Shown here piece after piece: positions 12,074-22,274 of a stretch of DNA of 64,000 nt (position 1 is its first letter; each line of letters begins with the position of its first letter). Both the position numbers and the translations under genes were made by a program. Source of the stretch: Augochlora pura (taxonomy: Eukaryota; Arthropoda; Insecta; Hymenoptera; Halictidae); assembly GCF_028453695.1 (NCBI RefSeq), contig NC_135777.1:23026796-23090795 (forward strand). Direction: 5' to 3'. The notes beneath the pieces are model-generated. The model was not told where the DNA came from and searched no databases. It saw only the letters and a program-made list of their open reading frames with translations.

Positions 12074-13284
12074 ATCGTGAGGCAAGGGGTTAATAGTTCT
12101 AACCGAATGGACAGTTCCACTGATAAATCGATAAAACTCCGCCAGGCTAACCGTCTTGCGATCGGACGCAGAAATTGTTTGTTTACCCTACGGCATCGGC
12201 AGTCGTCGAGTTCGCGGAACGTCTATTACAGCAGACGTCGCTACGAGGTCGCGGAGGGGGCACGTTGACGGGGCTCGAACGTGTCAGCGCACGCATCGTC
12301 ATCGGGGCGATTAACCAAGAAGCGGCGGGGCGCGACACGAGGGGCCGGAAAAAATGTCGGGGGCGTATGGCGCGAAGGGTGTTGCGGACCGAAGGGTAGC
12401 GAAAAAAAAAAGAAGCGAGAGGGGCTGTAGGGAGGAAAGAAAGGGGCAAAGGGGACATAGGTAACGAGCGTTCTGGAATTGCGGTGCTGTTATCAGTAAC
12501 AAGCGGAATTGCATTGTGCGCCCGAAGCCCCTCCGGCGAGGCTCTCATTACCATGGCGCGTCCCTTGTCCCTTGTCCCTTGTCCCCTGTCCCGCGGATCC
12601 GCGCCGGCCGATGCGAACGCGTCCCTCGCGCGCGCGCGCGTGTGCACCTCCGTGCGTGCTATTATCGCGGCGTGTAGACGGCCCGGCGACGACGTAGAAG
12701 GAGCCTCCCCCATTATCCTCTAATATCGTTCCGCGACCCGGCCCTGGCTCCCACCGCGATTTCGACGAGAGAGAATCACCGCCGCGATAATGCCGTTACG
12801 GTAACGACAACGGTATCGTTACGCCGATTGTTGTCGCGCGACCTTACCCGGCCCGCTCGCGTCGATTGTTATTAAATAACCTCCTCGGAGAATGTACACA
12901 AGAAGCGAGAGAGAGAGAGAAAGAGCGAGAGAGAGAGGGGGGAGACCGGCGCGCGAACCGCGCCATCCAAGAAACAATTAAGCTCGGGAAACTTTTGTGC
13001 CCATCTCTCTCTCTCTTTCTCTCTCTTTCTGTCTTTTGTCCTCGAGGTCTTCTATGCGCCGTTTCTGTCGCGATTACGCTAGTGGGGAACGAGTGCGACC
13101 TCTATTTAAGGAACAGAGCGACTTTCACTTCCAGGCCGCGCACCGTCAATGAGATTTCACCGCGGCGGCCGAGTGGATTTTATTCGGATGCTGCGAAAGG
13201 AGGGCTGACAATGGCGGTATTGTTGCTCGAATGCCGTGTTTTCTGGGACATTGGCGGGAAGGGTGTTCGCCGGGATTATTTTTG
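12074..13284. other. No gene recognised: GC-rich with GA/CT patches
   Basis: Contains a gtccctt tandem (12560-12590), GA at 12905-12940 and CT at 13003-13030. The 141-codon open frame at 12866-13291 spans these repeats and resembles no family. Confidence 0.5.
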
Positions 13285-13900
13285 TACGTAAAGTAGGCTG
13301 GATCGGGAGGGGTTTGTGTCATCGGCTTGCTGAATTCGAAGTGCTTTAAGAAATACGAAGCGTTGAATTCGTATTTATCATTCGACGAGTTTTAAGTACA
13401 TATGGAGTAAATTGAGGATACTTTAACGATCATTTTCTGTAACATCCGTGCGAGGGATTTGGTTCAAATTATTTCTGTAAATAAAGTAGACTAAATTAGG
13501 AAGACTTTAAGTCATCACTTTGCTAGATTCGCGTTTGTTTAAAAAGTACAGAGAGTTGAATTCGACGAATTTCATGCAATCGTGAAATCAATTCTGGTAT
13601 ACTAAATCTGTCGTTTTCTGTAGCTTCTACGCAAAGGACTCCGTTCAAATTATTTATACAAATAAAGTAGACTAAATCAGGAAGGGTTTAAGTCATCGCA
13701 TAGTTGCATTCGCATTTGTTTATAAAATACAAAGCTTCGAAATCGCCTACAAAATACGCAGCTACGAACTCCGATGTTTTTTTTTACGGAATCGCGTGGA
13801 AAGTGATCCCTGCGCGTAAAACAGCCTCCATTAGGCTTTAAGTCACCGGTTCGCAGATTTCGAATTCGTTTACAAAACGCGGGGCAACGTTCGCCGGTGC
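13285..13900 (-). repeat. Tandem array of the ~190-bp repeat family (inverted array)
   Basis: Four degenerate units have the conserved core [GA]TCATC positions at about 13316, 13511, 13692 and 13842. The best two units read aaagtagactaaattaggaa, then gactttaagtcatcactttg, then ctagattcgcgtttgttta, then aaagtac. The reverse complement of this array aligns with the arrays at 17.2 and 19.3 kb. Units become GC-rich and harder to align toward the right edge. Confidence 0.85.
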
Positions 13901-14084
13901 CCCAGTGCGTGATGTATTCATAAACGCGAGAGCGGTATGCGTTCATGAATTTTGATCCGGCCACCTGCGCGCGTCCGGTCGGTACTGACATTTTTTTTCA
14001 GTTTAATCCGGAGGGTTTGACGTATGGTAAACAATTTTTCGAAACCGAAAAAAATCGTCGGCTTTGGTCCAGTCGGGATCGATC

Positions 14085-14295
14085 TTAACCCTTTGCGGTC
14101 GAGCGGCGACTCCAAGGCGCCGCTAAAAATGCCACGTTTCGAAATCATTTTTATCGTATTTATTTACATTTAGAAAATTGTTAAGACGCAAAATGAAATT
14201 CCATAATATATAAAATGCTCCAAGTTATATAAAATGCTGCAAGTTATATAAAATGATTTCCGCTTAAAATTTCGGTTTCGACTGTAAAGGGTTGA
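14085..14295. mobile_element. TTAA-flanked MITE, near-complete copy
   Basis: TTAA at 14085-14088 is followed by CCCTTTGCGGTCGAGCGGCG, and the right end reads TCGACTGTAAAGGG then TTGA, a one-base-changed TTAA. The element is about 203 bp. It keeps the subterminal GGCGAC/GGCGCC segment, here at the left end, so it lies in the opposite orientation to the copy at 11824. The interior is AT-rich, with a tandem tail of the form aagttatataaaatg. Confidence 0.85.
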
Positions 14296-15661
14296 TAAAG
14301 GAGTGCAATGCGCGAATTTTGCCGGTGTTTTATTAGGGCGTGGACGGATCCGGCGGATTGGCTAATTTTCGACCCGAGAACTATCGATTGCTCGATGACA
14401 AGGCCGGGAAGGCGCGAGACACCGACACGCGTGTATCGATCACAACGCGGGGTCGGGTTATGCCCGGACACGCGAAACTGTCGTCGAAATTACGTTTCAT
14501 CGATGTAAACTTTATGTCCCGATCGAGCTAACAGATTGCAGCGCGGGGGGCGGCGTTACCTGGCGGCGGGCATCGCTCACAGGTAACTATCGCGCGGACA
14601 GCGGTTACGCGCCCGGCACCCCCGCACCCCCGGCCTCGTTGACGCTCAATTTTCCACTGTTCGCGATCAATTTTACGGCCGCGATATCAACGGCGCGATT
14701 CCGCCGCATTAACGTACGCCGATAGCCTCTCTCGTCGCGCGTCGTTCTCCGCGGACGTTAAAAACGTACAAACTGGACCGATGAAAAGATTACGCGAGGA
14801 TCGTGAAAAGTGGCGAGAGTTCATTTTCTGCTGTTTGGAGAGAATTGAAGAGTCTCGTATCAGTCGATTTAGAAATATAAATTGTTTATTAATTTTAATT
14901 GGTAGAGTCAGGTGGAATAGAGAAATTGAATAGATTCTGTGTGCTCTGCAATGATTTATTTAATTCATATTTTATGATATAGTTAATACTCTTATTATTA
15001 ACAAATAGTATTTTTATCATTAATAAACAGCATTTATTCGATACAAAGAATACAAAGAATATTCTATTGCTTCGCTTTTTCATTTCTCTTAGCTGACAGA
15101 ATATCGACTATAAATTTTTATAATATCGACTTAGACTCGATCTAAATAAAACTCCGCTTTTTACTGAACAATGTTTAGTAAATGTAACGTTTAAAGTAAA
15201 CGTGGACGTAAGGAAATAAAGGGTCGATTTATTTCTTGCAGCTGCGTCGTCGCGGAACGAATCAGCCGTCGACGAATTATACTCGACGTATAATTCGCAT
15301 ATATAATTTCCATACGTCAATCAAAGTTACATGTATCCCGATTTATGCGTTTTCCATTGCTTACACTGTTTCGCAAAAATTCTTCTCGCGCCGGGATTAA
15401 CGAACGATCGAAGAGTCGCAGAAGCAACGAACGGATCCGTTGACTAACATCGTTGAACGACGATGCAACGCTGACGATAAACGCATTTTTTACGATGCAA
15501 ATTGCAACGTTATTAAACGCTCGTTTTTACAGGCGATGCAAATTTACGCGGCCGGGAAAAGTCGTCGCGAAGCTTCTGTATAATAATTGGAAAGCGCCTT
15601 TGTCGACGTTGATACAAACGACGAACGTACCTGCAAGTTTCGACAAAATTTGATGAAACGT

Positions 15662-15746
15662 CCGATCTGATGTAATATCCGATCTGATGTAATGTCCAGT
15701 CTGATGTAATATCCAGTCTGATGTAATATCCAATCTCGTGAAATAC
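15662..15746. repeat. 17-bp minisatellite, five units
   Basis: Units ccgatctgatgtaatat, ccgatctgatgtaatgt, ccagtctgatgtaatat (twice) and a decayed ccaatctcgtgaaatac. Confidence 0.92.
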
Positions 15747-16205
15747 CAGGTAATATGTTAAAATACGGTGGAAGAAGATATCGAGGAAAAATGATAGGGA
15801 AAAATTGTACATCAACAGTGAGAGTAATGTCGAACATCGAAATGCGTCGAGCGACGAAATCGACGAGTTTCTGCAATATTAAAAGGTACAGATACAAAAT
15901 TCGTTTATTTTCAAAGAATATTCCCCAATGGCATGCACAAGATTCCTGCGGGTATATATTACTTTTTAATTAGTGCGGCGACAGTGATATCGAATAAAAT
16001 TTACTTTTCTTTTCTGTCATCACTACTAACAAAACAATAATTATTTCCAATAATAATAACGTCCAACAATTATTCTTCCGTTAAATACCGTGAAATAAAT
16101 ACATATTTAAAAACCTCGCACTAGTTTCCCTTCCGCCCTCGGAGACACCATTTGCGGGCTTCTCTTTTTTCTCCTAAAGCAAATCCACGCGGAACGTATA
16201 CCCGC

Positions 16206-16382
16206 ATGATTTCGGTGACGAGTTTATATCTGATCATTTCAACGCAGACGTTCCAAACGACGCTGTTCGCCTCGCCTGTGCACGCGGAGACAAGTAACGA
16301 CGAGGAAGACATTATAGTTTATCGTGAAGATAGCAATGTAGAGTTAGGTTTTTGTGAAGCAAGTCCTATTTCTTGGCCGTGA
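16206..16382 (+). CDS. Candidate small secreted peptide or terminal exon, unknown function
   Basis: A 58-codon frame with ATG starts MISVTSLYLIISTQTFQTTL, then FASPVHA, a plausible signal peptide with a cleavage-like A-x-A-type end. It continues as an acidic tail ETSNDEEDIIVYREDSNVEL and GFCEASPISWP, then TGA. The frame is also open upstream back to 16152. A tract of cttctcttttttctcctaaag ends at 16179, so this could instead be a 3'-terminal exon starting at 16180. AATAAA follows 8 bp after the stop (16390). There is one Cys only. I do not recognise the protein. The residue composition is not repeat-driven, unlike most open frames here, but the length is within chance. Confidence 0.35.
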   Translation: MISVTSLYLIISTQTFQTTLFASPVHAETSNDEEDIIVYREDSNVELGFCEASPISWP

Positions 16383-16389
16383 GGCTGAG

Positions 16390-16399
16390 AATAAATAAA
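16390..16399 (+). terminator. Possible polyadenylation signal
   Basis: AATAAATAAA lies 8 bp after the stop codon of the 16206 frame. The placement would give an unusually short 3' UTR; AT-rich sequence after it also makes chance occurrence likely. Confidence 0.3.
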
Positions 16400-17209
16400 T
16401 ATTATTATATTATAATATTATAATTTATCGTATCGTGGATTTAAAGGGCGCGACCGTTCAGTGGATTATTGGTGTATTCGGCGACAAGTGGCGGAGATGG
16501 TCGCCGATGGTCGGACGCATTAGCGTCGCTCCGAAAAATGCAAAACTAATAGGCCGTTAATTCGGACACTCGGGGGTACAGTTATGAGGGAACTTACGAA
16601 CGATGGAGAGAGAGAGAGAGAGAGAGGGAGCGGGTCGGTCGAGAGCTCTCGCCTTTCGTAAATTATGAAAGGTCCGCGGCCGCCCGGACGGTCGTTGGCG
16701 GCGGCGCGTTCGATCGCGACTGATAATCGAATAAAACGACGGCAATGCGTCCCTCGGGAGAGATATTTGCCTGCGCTCCCGGACGCTGCCGAGATTAACC
16801 GCTCCAAAAAGTACGGAAGAGAGAGAGAGAGAGAGAGCCGGACAAAACGTCGGCAAAAATGTGTCCTCCGTGCTCGGAATCGTTTGATAAATATCGCGTC
16901 TCTGCGCCGCGCCGCCGAGCGGACCGCTTCGTTAAAGGATCTCTCTTTTGCTCGCCGGAAATTCGTACGCTTCTGTTTCAGAGAAAGCTCGCGCCGCATC
17001 GGATGAGACTTAAACTCCCTCCGATTTGCCACGCTTCGCGGACCGCGATATTTTAAACAAAGTCCGCCGCGTAATCGGTACGGAAATTGATGGACTTTGT
17101 ATCTAGACTGGGAATTATTCAAATCGCTGCTTTATTATGTTTTATAGTTCGCGATCGGCTACGAAGGCTGGTGGAGCGATTACTTAAAGGTAATTTGAAA
17201 CCTAATTTA

Positions 17210-17960
17210 TGACGAGGAATACTCTCAGTGAAATAAATCGGCGTCGATTGGATGGAAAGAATCGAGTTAACGTGCTTCAGTCCATTCTGTATTTCTATGG
17301 AAAATTCCTCGAGTTTAGCGGTTTGTATTTTATAAACTAATGGGAATTTGGGAAAGTGATGACTTAAACTGGCCCTAATTTAGTTTATTTTATATATGGG
17401 GATAATTTAATTACTCCTGCTGTACCTCCTGATTGATAATACAGAGGTATCTAGATCTGTAGGTACTCTGTTGATTCTGTGTCTCTACAAAGTTCGTCAC
17501 AGTTTCAAAATTTAAATCCGTATATTTTATAAACAAATTAGAATCCAGGAAAGTGATGACATAAACTTGCACTATTTTAGCCTAATCTATGCACAGAAAA
17601 ATTTCGAACCAAATAACTCTTCTCTAGAATAGAAAAATCGAATTAATTTAATCGACCACTTTTTAATCCACATTTCCGCAAGCGCCGTAAAAGTTCAAAC
17701 TTAAAATCCTCGTATCTCATAAAGAAAATTCGAATCGAGGAGACCGATGACACAAACCCCCGCTATTCCGGCCTAATCTATGAAACACGTCGAGCCAAAT
17801 AACTCGTATCGATGGCAGAGCGAATCGATTCGGCGACCACTCGAGTCATCCCCGGCTGCGCGGCCGTATAAATCTCGAAATTCGCGGCTCCCCATTTCAC
17901 AAACAAATTCGACCGGCTCAAAGAGACGTGCCCGAGCCTCTCCTAATTAATGCTACTCCA
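17210..17960 (+). repeat. Tandem array of the ~190-bp repeat family
   Basis: Units are anchored at gtattttataaactaat (17325), tatattttataaacaaatta (17519), cgtatctcataaag (17711) and ccatttcacaaac (about 17890). Each is followed by a core such as ggaaagtgatgacttaaact and, 25 bp on, a ctaatttag-tatttt block. The period is 180-195 bp. A further decayed unit may continue to about 18.1 kb. GC content rises from unit 1 to unit 4. Confidence 0.88.
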
Positions 17961-19279
17961 TCAACCGACGGCAAAAATCCTCGTCAAAGATATCCCCGGT
18001 GAAACAAAGTCCCCCGACCAACGAACAACTCTACGGCTCTGTTGCGAACAACCGTTCGACGGACGCCGCAGCCTCGCTATATCCAAGCCGCATTGTCGGT
18101 CAAACAGTCGATCAAACATTTCCCAAACAGCGTTGCATCCGGAGAAGATCTCTCCGGGTCTCTCGGCACCTAGGCCGGATCAAAGGCTCACGGTCTAATA
18201 TCAGCGAAGTCGGCGCACAGCCGTCCAAGGATCCCGGGTTCACGTCACCTACTACTCCTCTCTTTAGCTAGCCAGCTCTCCCAGAGCTCCGCGGTAACGA
18301 GTATACGAGCACAGCCGTCTAATTACTGGCGTAAAGAAGGGTGACGAGGCGACGGAGGGCGACGTCTGGAAGAGCAGACTTTTCTCGGCAATCAGGAGGG
18401 GTGGAGGGGGTGGCGTACGGTTGCGTGCGGGGACAAAAGAGGACAACCGGCTTGATCCCGGCTCGTTAATCAGACGGACCGGCATATAGAGGGCAATTAT
18501 CCGACGGTAATTAACTTCGCAAACTGCAGCCCCCGCGCGCGAAGTCTGCCGAGGAGCCGGGGACTCCGGGACGCAAGGTGGCGGGGGGGACGGGGACGGT
18601 GAGGGGAGCGGAGGCCCCGGGATGCTTGATAGCGGCGGCGGCGGTGGCGTCAGCGGTGGATGGTGGATGGTTTGGATGGAAGGTTCTTCGTGGGTTCCGG
18701 CCTGATGGAGCTGTTCTGGAATTATACACGGGGGTTAGCCCTGAAAACCAGGCGGCAGCCAGCTTTTGCCCCGGAAACTAATTTAACTCTCGCATCCTCC
18801 GTCCTACCTAGCCTAAACCGGAGTCGAAGCCAACCCCGTACCTCTCCCCCTCTCCCTCTCTCTCTCTCCCTCGAACGTTCCCCTCCTTCTCGCTCGCGCT
18901 TCTGTGTGCCGCCCCTCTGTTCCACCCTTGTCTGCGCTCGCTCGCGCGATAGAGATGCGAACCGATCGACTAAATAGTGCACCGCTTACTTATCGGATAG
19001 TCGGGTGAACGGGGCGCTCGTCTGGTATTCTTGCGTTCGATGATTCACTCGGGAGTTTTATTAGATACACGAGACGCGCGAAACACGCGTGGAGATGAAA
19101 TTGTGCGACTGGAATTGTCATCTGATGGGGTAGACATTGAACATTGTTAATAATATGATAAAATAATATAGAGAAACTCTATTTATTTTACATTATTTAT
19201 TTTTTGAAATATTGAGGAGTACAGTGTTGTTCGAATAATATAATCGATGAGAAATATTTAAATTAGAATAAAGCTGTGG

Positions 19280-19480
19280 AGAATTGTTCAAGTTTAGTGC
19301 TTTGTATTTTATAAACTAATAAAGATTTGGCAAAGTGATGACTTAAACTGCCCTCAATTTAGTCTATTTTATGTATAGAAATAATTTCAACAAAATCTTT
19401 TTTGTCGATCCTATAGAGAATGATCGATTCTTACTCGAGTCGAATCTGCATCTCTGCAGAAAAATAGTATCCAATGCAAA
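19280..19480 (+). repeat. Single unit of the ~190-bp repeat family
   Basis: tttgtattttataaactaat, then aaagatttggcaaagtgatg, then acttaaactg...caatttagtctattttatgt matches the first unit of the 17.2-kb array at roughly 80% by eye. The match continues through a gaatctgcatctctgcag block equivalent to gattctgtgtctctac at 17474. Confidence 0.85.
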
Positions 19481-19534
19481 AATGATTTTCTCATTCTACA
19501 TTATTTATTTCTTGATGTATTGGAATATTATTCG

Positions 19535-19670
19535 ATACAATATAATTAGAATATTACTAGAATATTATTATAATATTATAAAATATAATACAATTGGAAT
19601 ATTATTAGAATATTATTAAATGTAATAGAATTGGAATATTATTACAATATTATTAAAATAATTGGAATAT
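19535..19670. repeat. AT-rich short tandem repeat
   Basis: Repeats of ttggaatattattagaatat with variants. It directly precedes a GC-rich segment at 19672. Confidence 0.85.
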
Positions 19671-20032
19671 CAGTCGCGGCAGCACGCGATTCTATCCTCG
19701 CGTATCTCGCGTGCCGAACGGAATGCCCGGGGAATTTTTTGCCCGGCCGAAGTATCTCATGGGAATCCGAGTATCCGACGGGTTCAATCGGAATCACCCA
19801 GCCCACGCTAAATACCCCCACGGCATCGGCGTATCAGTATCGCCTCGACTCGAGAAAGAGTGTAGCGCACTCGAAGCCCGAGCCCGATCGAGTGCCTATT
19901 CTGGCCGGCGTTAATTAACACCGCTCGATTCGCCCCGCTCCTATATACGGGATATATACGTAACAGGGGCGCTTTTCACGGCCGCTTCCTTCGAAATTCG
20001 GTGGAAATAAAAATTTCACCTTTCGGCTGGCG

Positions 20033-20035
<3 letters not shown>

Positions 20036-20066
<31 letters not shown>
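20036..20066. repeat. (GA)n microsatellite
   Basis: Around fourteen GA units. Confidence 0.95.
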
Positions 20067-20071
<5 letters not shown>

Positions 20072-20389
20072 GCCTTTGAGAGGATGCCGGGTGAATGGCG
20101 GGGGCCGGGCCGCCCGCGCGTTCCGCATCGGCGGAATGGTAATTTAGTCGACTTTTCGGCACGGAGGTATCGACGCGGAGGAAAATGTTCGGCGCACCGG
20201 CTCTTGCCGCGAATTTACATGTGGCGCGCGGATCTTTTGCTAATGCCATCGCGGAGATATCAACACTTTTCGAGCGGCGATTCTGAGGTTCAAAATTCTT
20301 ACGGTATTTTCGAATGAATTTTCACGTTATTGAATTACCTTTTAGTCGACGAATTTGTGAAACCAAATAATGGAAGGTAATTATTTCTA

Positions 20390-20560
20390 TTTATTTATAA
20401 ATATATACAGACATACATATATATATATATGTATAATAGATACCTAGATAAATATGTATAATGACATAGGTTACATAAATGTGTAATACAATAATTATAT
20501 AAATATGTAATACAATAATTATATAAATATATAACGATAATAAAAGCTAAAAATTATCTA
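20390..20560. repeat. AT-rich repeat with (TA)n core
   Basis: Includes catacatatatatatatatg (20413-20432) and two copies of gtaatacaataattatataa. Confidence 0.8.
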
Positions 20561-20599
20561 ATAAAAATAAAGTGATATCGTTGAAACAAATGTCTTAAT

Positions 20600-20635
20600 T
20601 TTAGAGTTAAAATAGCCTCGACTGCAAAGGGTTGA
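20600..20635. mobile_element. Solo end of the TTAA MITE
   Basis: AGAGTTAAAATAGCCTCGAC followed by TGCAAAGGG and TTGA gives the family right end with a mutated target. The left part merges into AT-rich sequence with no recognisable start. Confidence 0.5.
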
Positions 20636-21049
20636 CACTAGAACTCTACCAAGTCCTGAACAATACCTAATACATTTTATAACAACGAGACAACGTCGAC
20701 TTTTCAAAACTGCAATTTAATCAAAGCGCTGCGCTAACACCGATCCTGCAACGAAGCAAGATAATTCAATCTCCTCTTAAATAAATAATTCACGGGCCCG
20801 TGAAAAATTGGAATCGTCGATGTCAACCGGCTACCTGCCGGATTAATCCGCGCCGCCGTGAACAATGGCGACCTAACGCCGTTATTTCCAACCTAAACAC
20901 ACAGTTTTGCCCGGCGAGAGTACATCGGGATTATGATTTCTCCCATAAAGTTCCGCGGAATCAGCGCGAGTTAACACGGGAAGCTCATTAACCGGCGCCC
21001 GGCACAATTGGATTTCGCGGTGCCGTAAGAACCCGGGGATCGGGAGAAA

Positions 21050-21180
21050 CGAGAAATAGAGAGAAAAGAGAGAGAGAGAGAGAGAAATGGAGAAAGAGGT
21101 ACGAGAGAAATAGAGAGAGAGGTACGAGAGAAATGGAGAAAGAGGGACGAGAGAAATGGAGAAAGGGGGACGAGAGAGCG
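21050..21180. repeat. GA-rich minisatellite
   Basis: Four units of the form gagagaaatggagaaagagg followed by tacga or gacga. Confidence 0.88.
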
Positions 21181-21598
21181 AAGGCTGAACCCTTAACGCA
21201 CAGCGGAGCGCAATTGAAGCATAATTCTCGGCGGCTATTCCCGACGGTGTATTTTTAATAGGGGCTCTCTCTATCCCGGGCCGTTCCATTTCCAGCACGG
21301 CTTGGGCCGTGGGTCCGACGTGGAAAAACAGCGGGAGTTACGACGAGAGAACATGGACACCTGATAAAGAATCGGTGCTGTTTACTCGGCAACGGCGGAC
21401 CGAGAGCCGGTGGCGCCCGCGCGTTCGTTTCACTTAAACGTATCAACAATGCATTAGCGGCCACTTTATTGACAGTGGCAGGCTTCTACCCCACGGGGAA
21501 AATGAAGAGGGCAAACACGGGATCGCCGGTATTAGACGCCGGAAAAAGAAGCGACCGACGAGAGGCCAACGCTCCACGCGGCTGCTCCTAGTCGCGAA

Positions 21599-22274
21599 TT
21601 AACCCTTTCCAGTCGGAGATAGTTTAATACGACGAGTCAAATATGAATTACAATAATTTCTGACCAATATTAAAAATTCATTTTTATTGCGATATATGTA
21701 TTTGAATAAAGTGAATTTGGCTAGAATTATGATGAATTACAATAATTTCTGACCAATATTAAAAATTCATTTTTATTGCGATATATTTGAATAAAATGAA
21801 TTTGACTAGAATAATGACGAATTACAGTAATTTCTGACCAATATTAAAAATTCATTTTTATCGCGATATACGTATTTGAATAAATTGAATTTGACTAGAA
21901 TAATGATGAATTGCCATAATTTCTGAGTAATTTCGAAAATTCATTTTTATTGCGATATATTGGAACAAATTTAATTTTGACTGCAATATTTTTGAAAGAG
22001 TTTTACCACCAACCCCTATAATAAATATTAACTTTCCAGTTACGGTTTAATTATTTAAATTGCTTCAACTATGTAGAGATTTTAGTGGCCGATTTTTGAA
22101 CGTGTTAATTAAAAATGTCAATTTTAAAAAATAATAGAAATAGTTTTGAACAATGATAGAAAAATAAAATATTCTTATTATTAACAATTATTTTAAAATA
22201 TAAGCAAGTCTGCCGCTGTTAACAGTAATTTGAAGAATAGCGAAGCTATTTTTGACGGCGCCTCAAAGGGTTGA
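21599..22274. mobile_element. TTAA-flanked element with internal 89-bp tandem repeat
   Basis: TTAA (21599-21602) followed by CCCTTTCCAGTCGGA opens the element, and GGCGCCTCAAAGGG followed by TTGA (22271-22274) closes it, giving about 668 bp. The left third is a tandem array. No transposase frame is seen. It probably represents a family member that expanded by tandem duplication. Confidence 0.75.
21645..21995. repeat. Tandem repeat of about 89 bp, four copies
   Basis: Units begin at about 21645, 21734, 21819 and 21908 with gaattacaataatttctgac and continue through aaaaattcatttttattgcg. The third start is 85 bp after the second, because unit 2 lacks a GTAT. The same unit, diverged, occurs once at about 31369-31435. 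Confidence 0.9.

Noticed and set aside
16520..17122. 200-codon minus-strand frame.
   Set aside because: Built around CT runs read as SLSLSL and Arg-rich GC sequence; the plus strand is open too.
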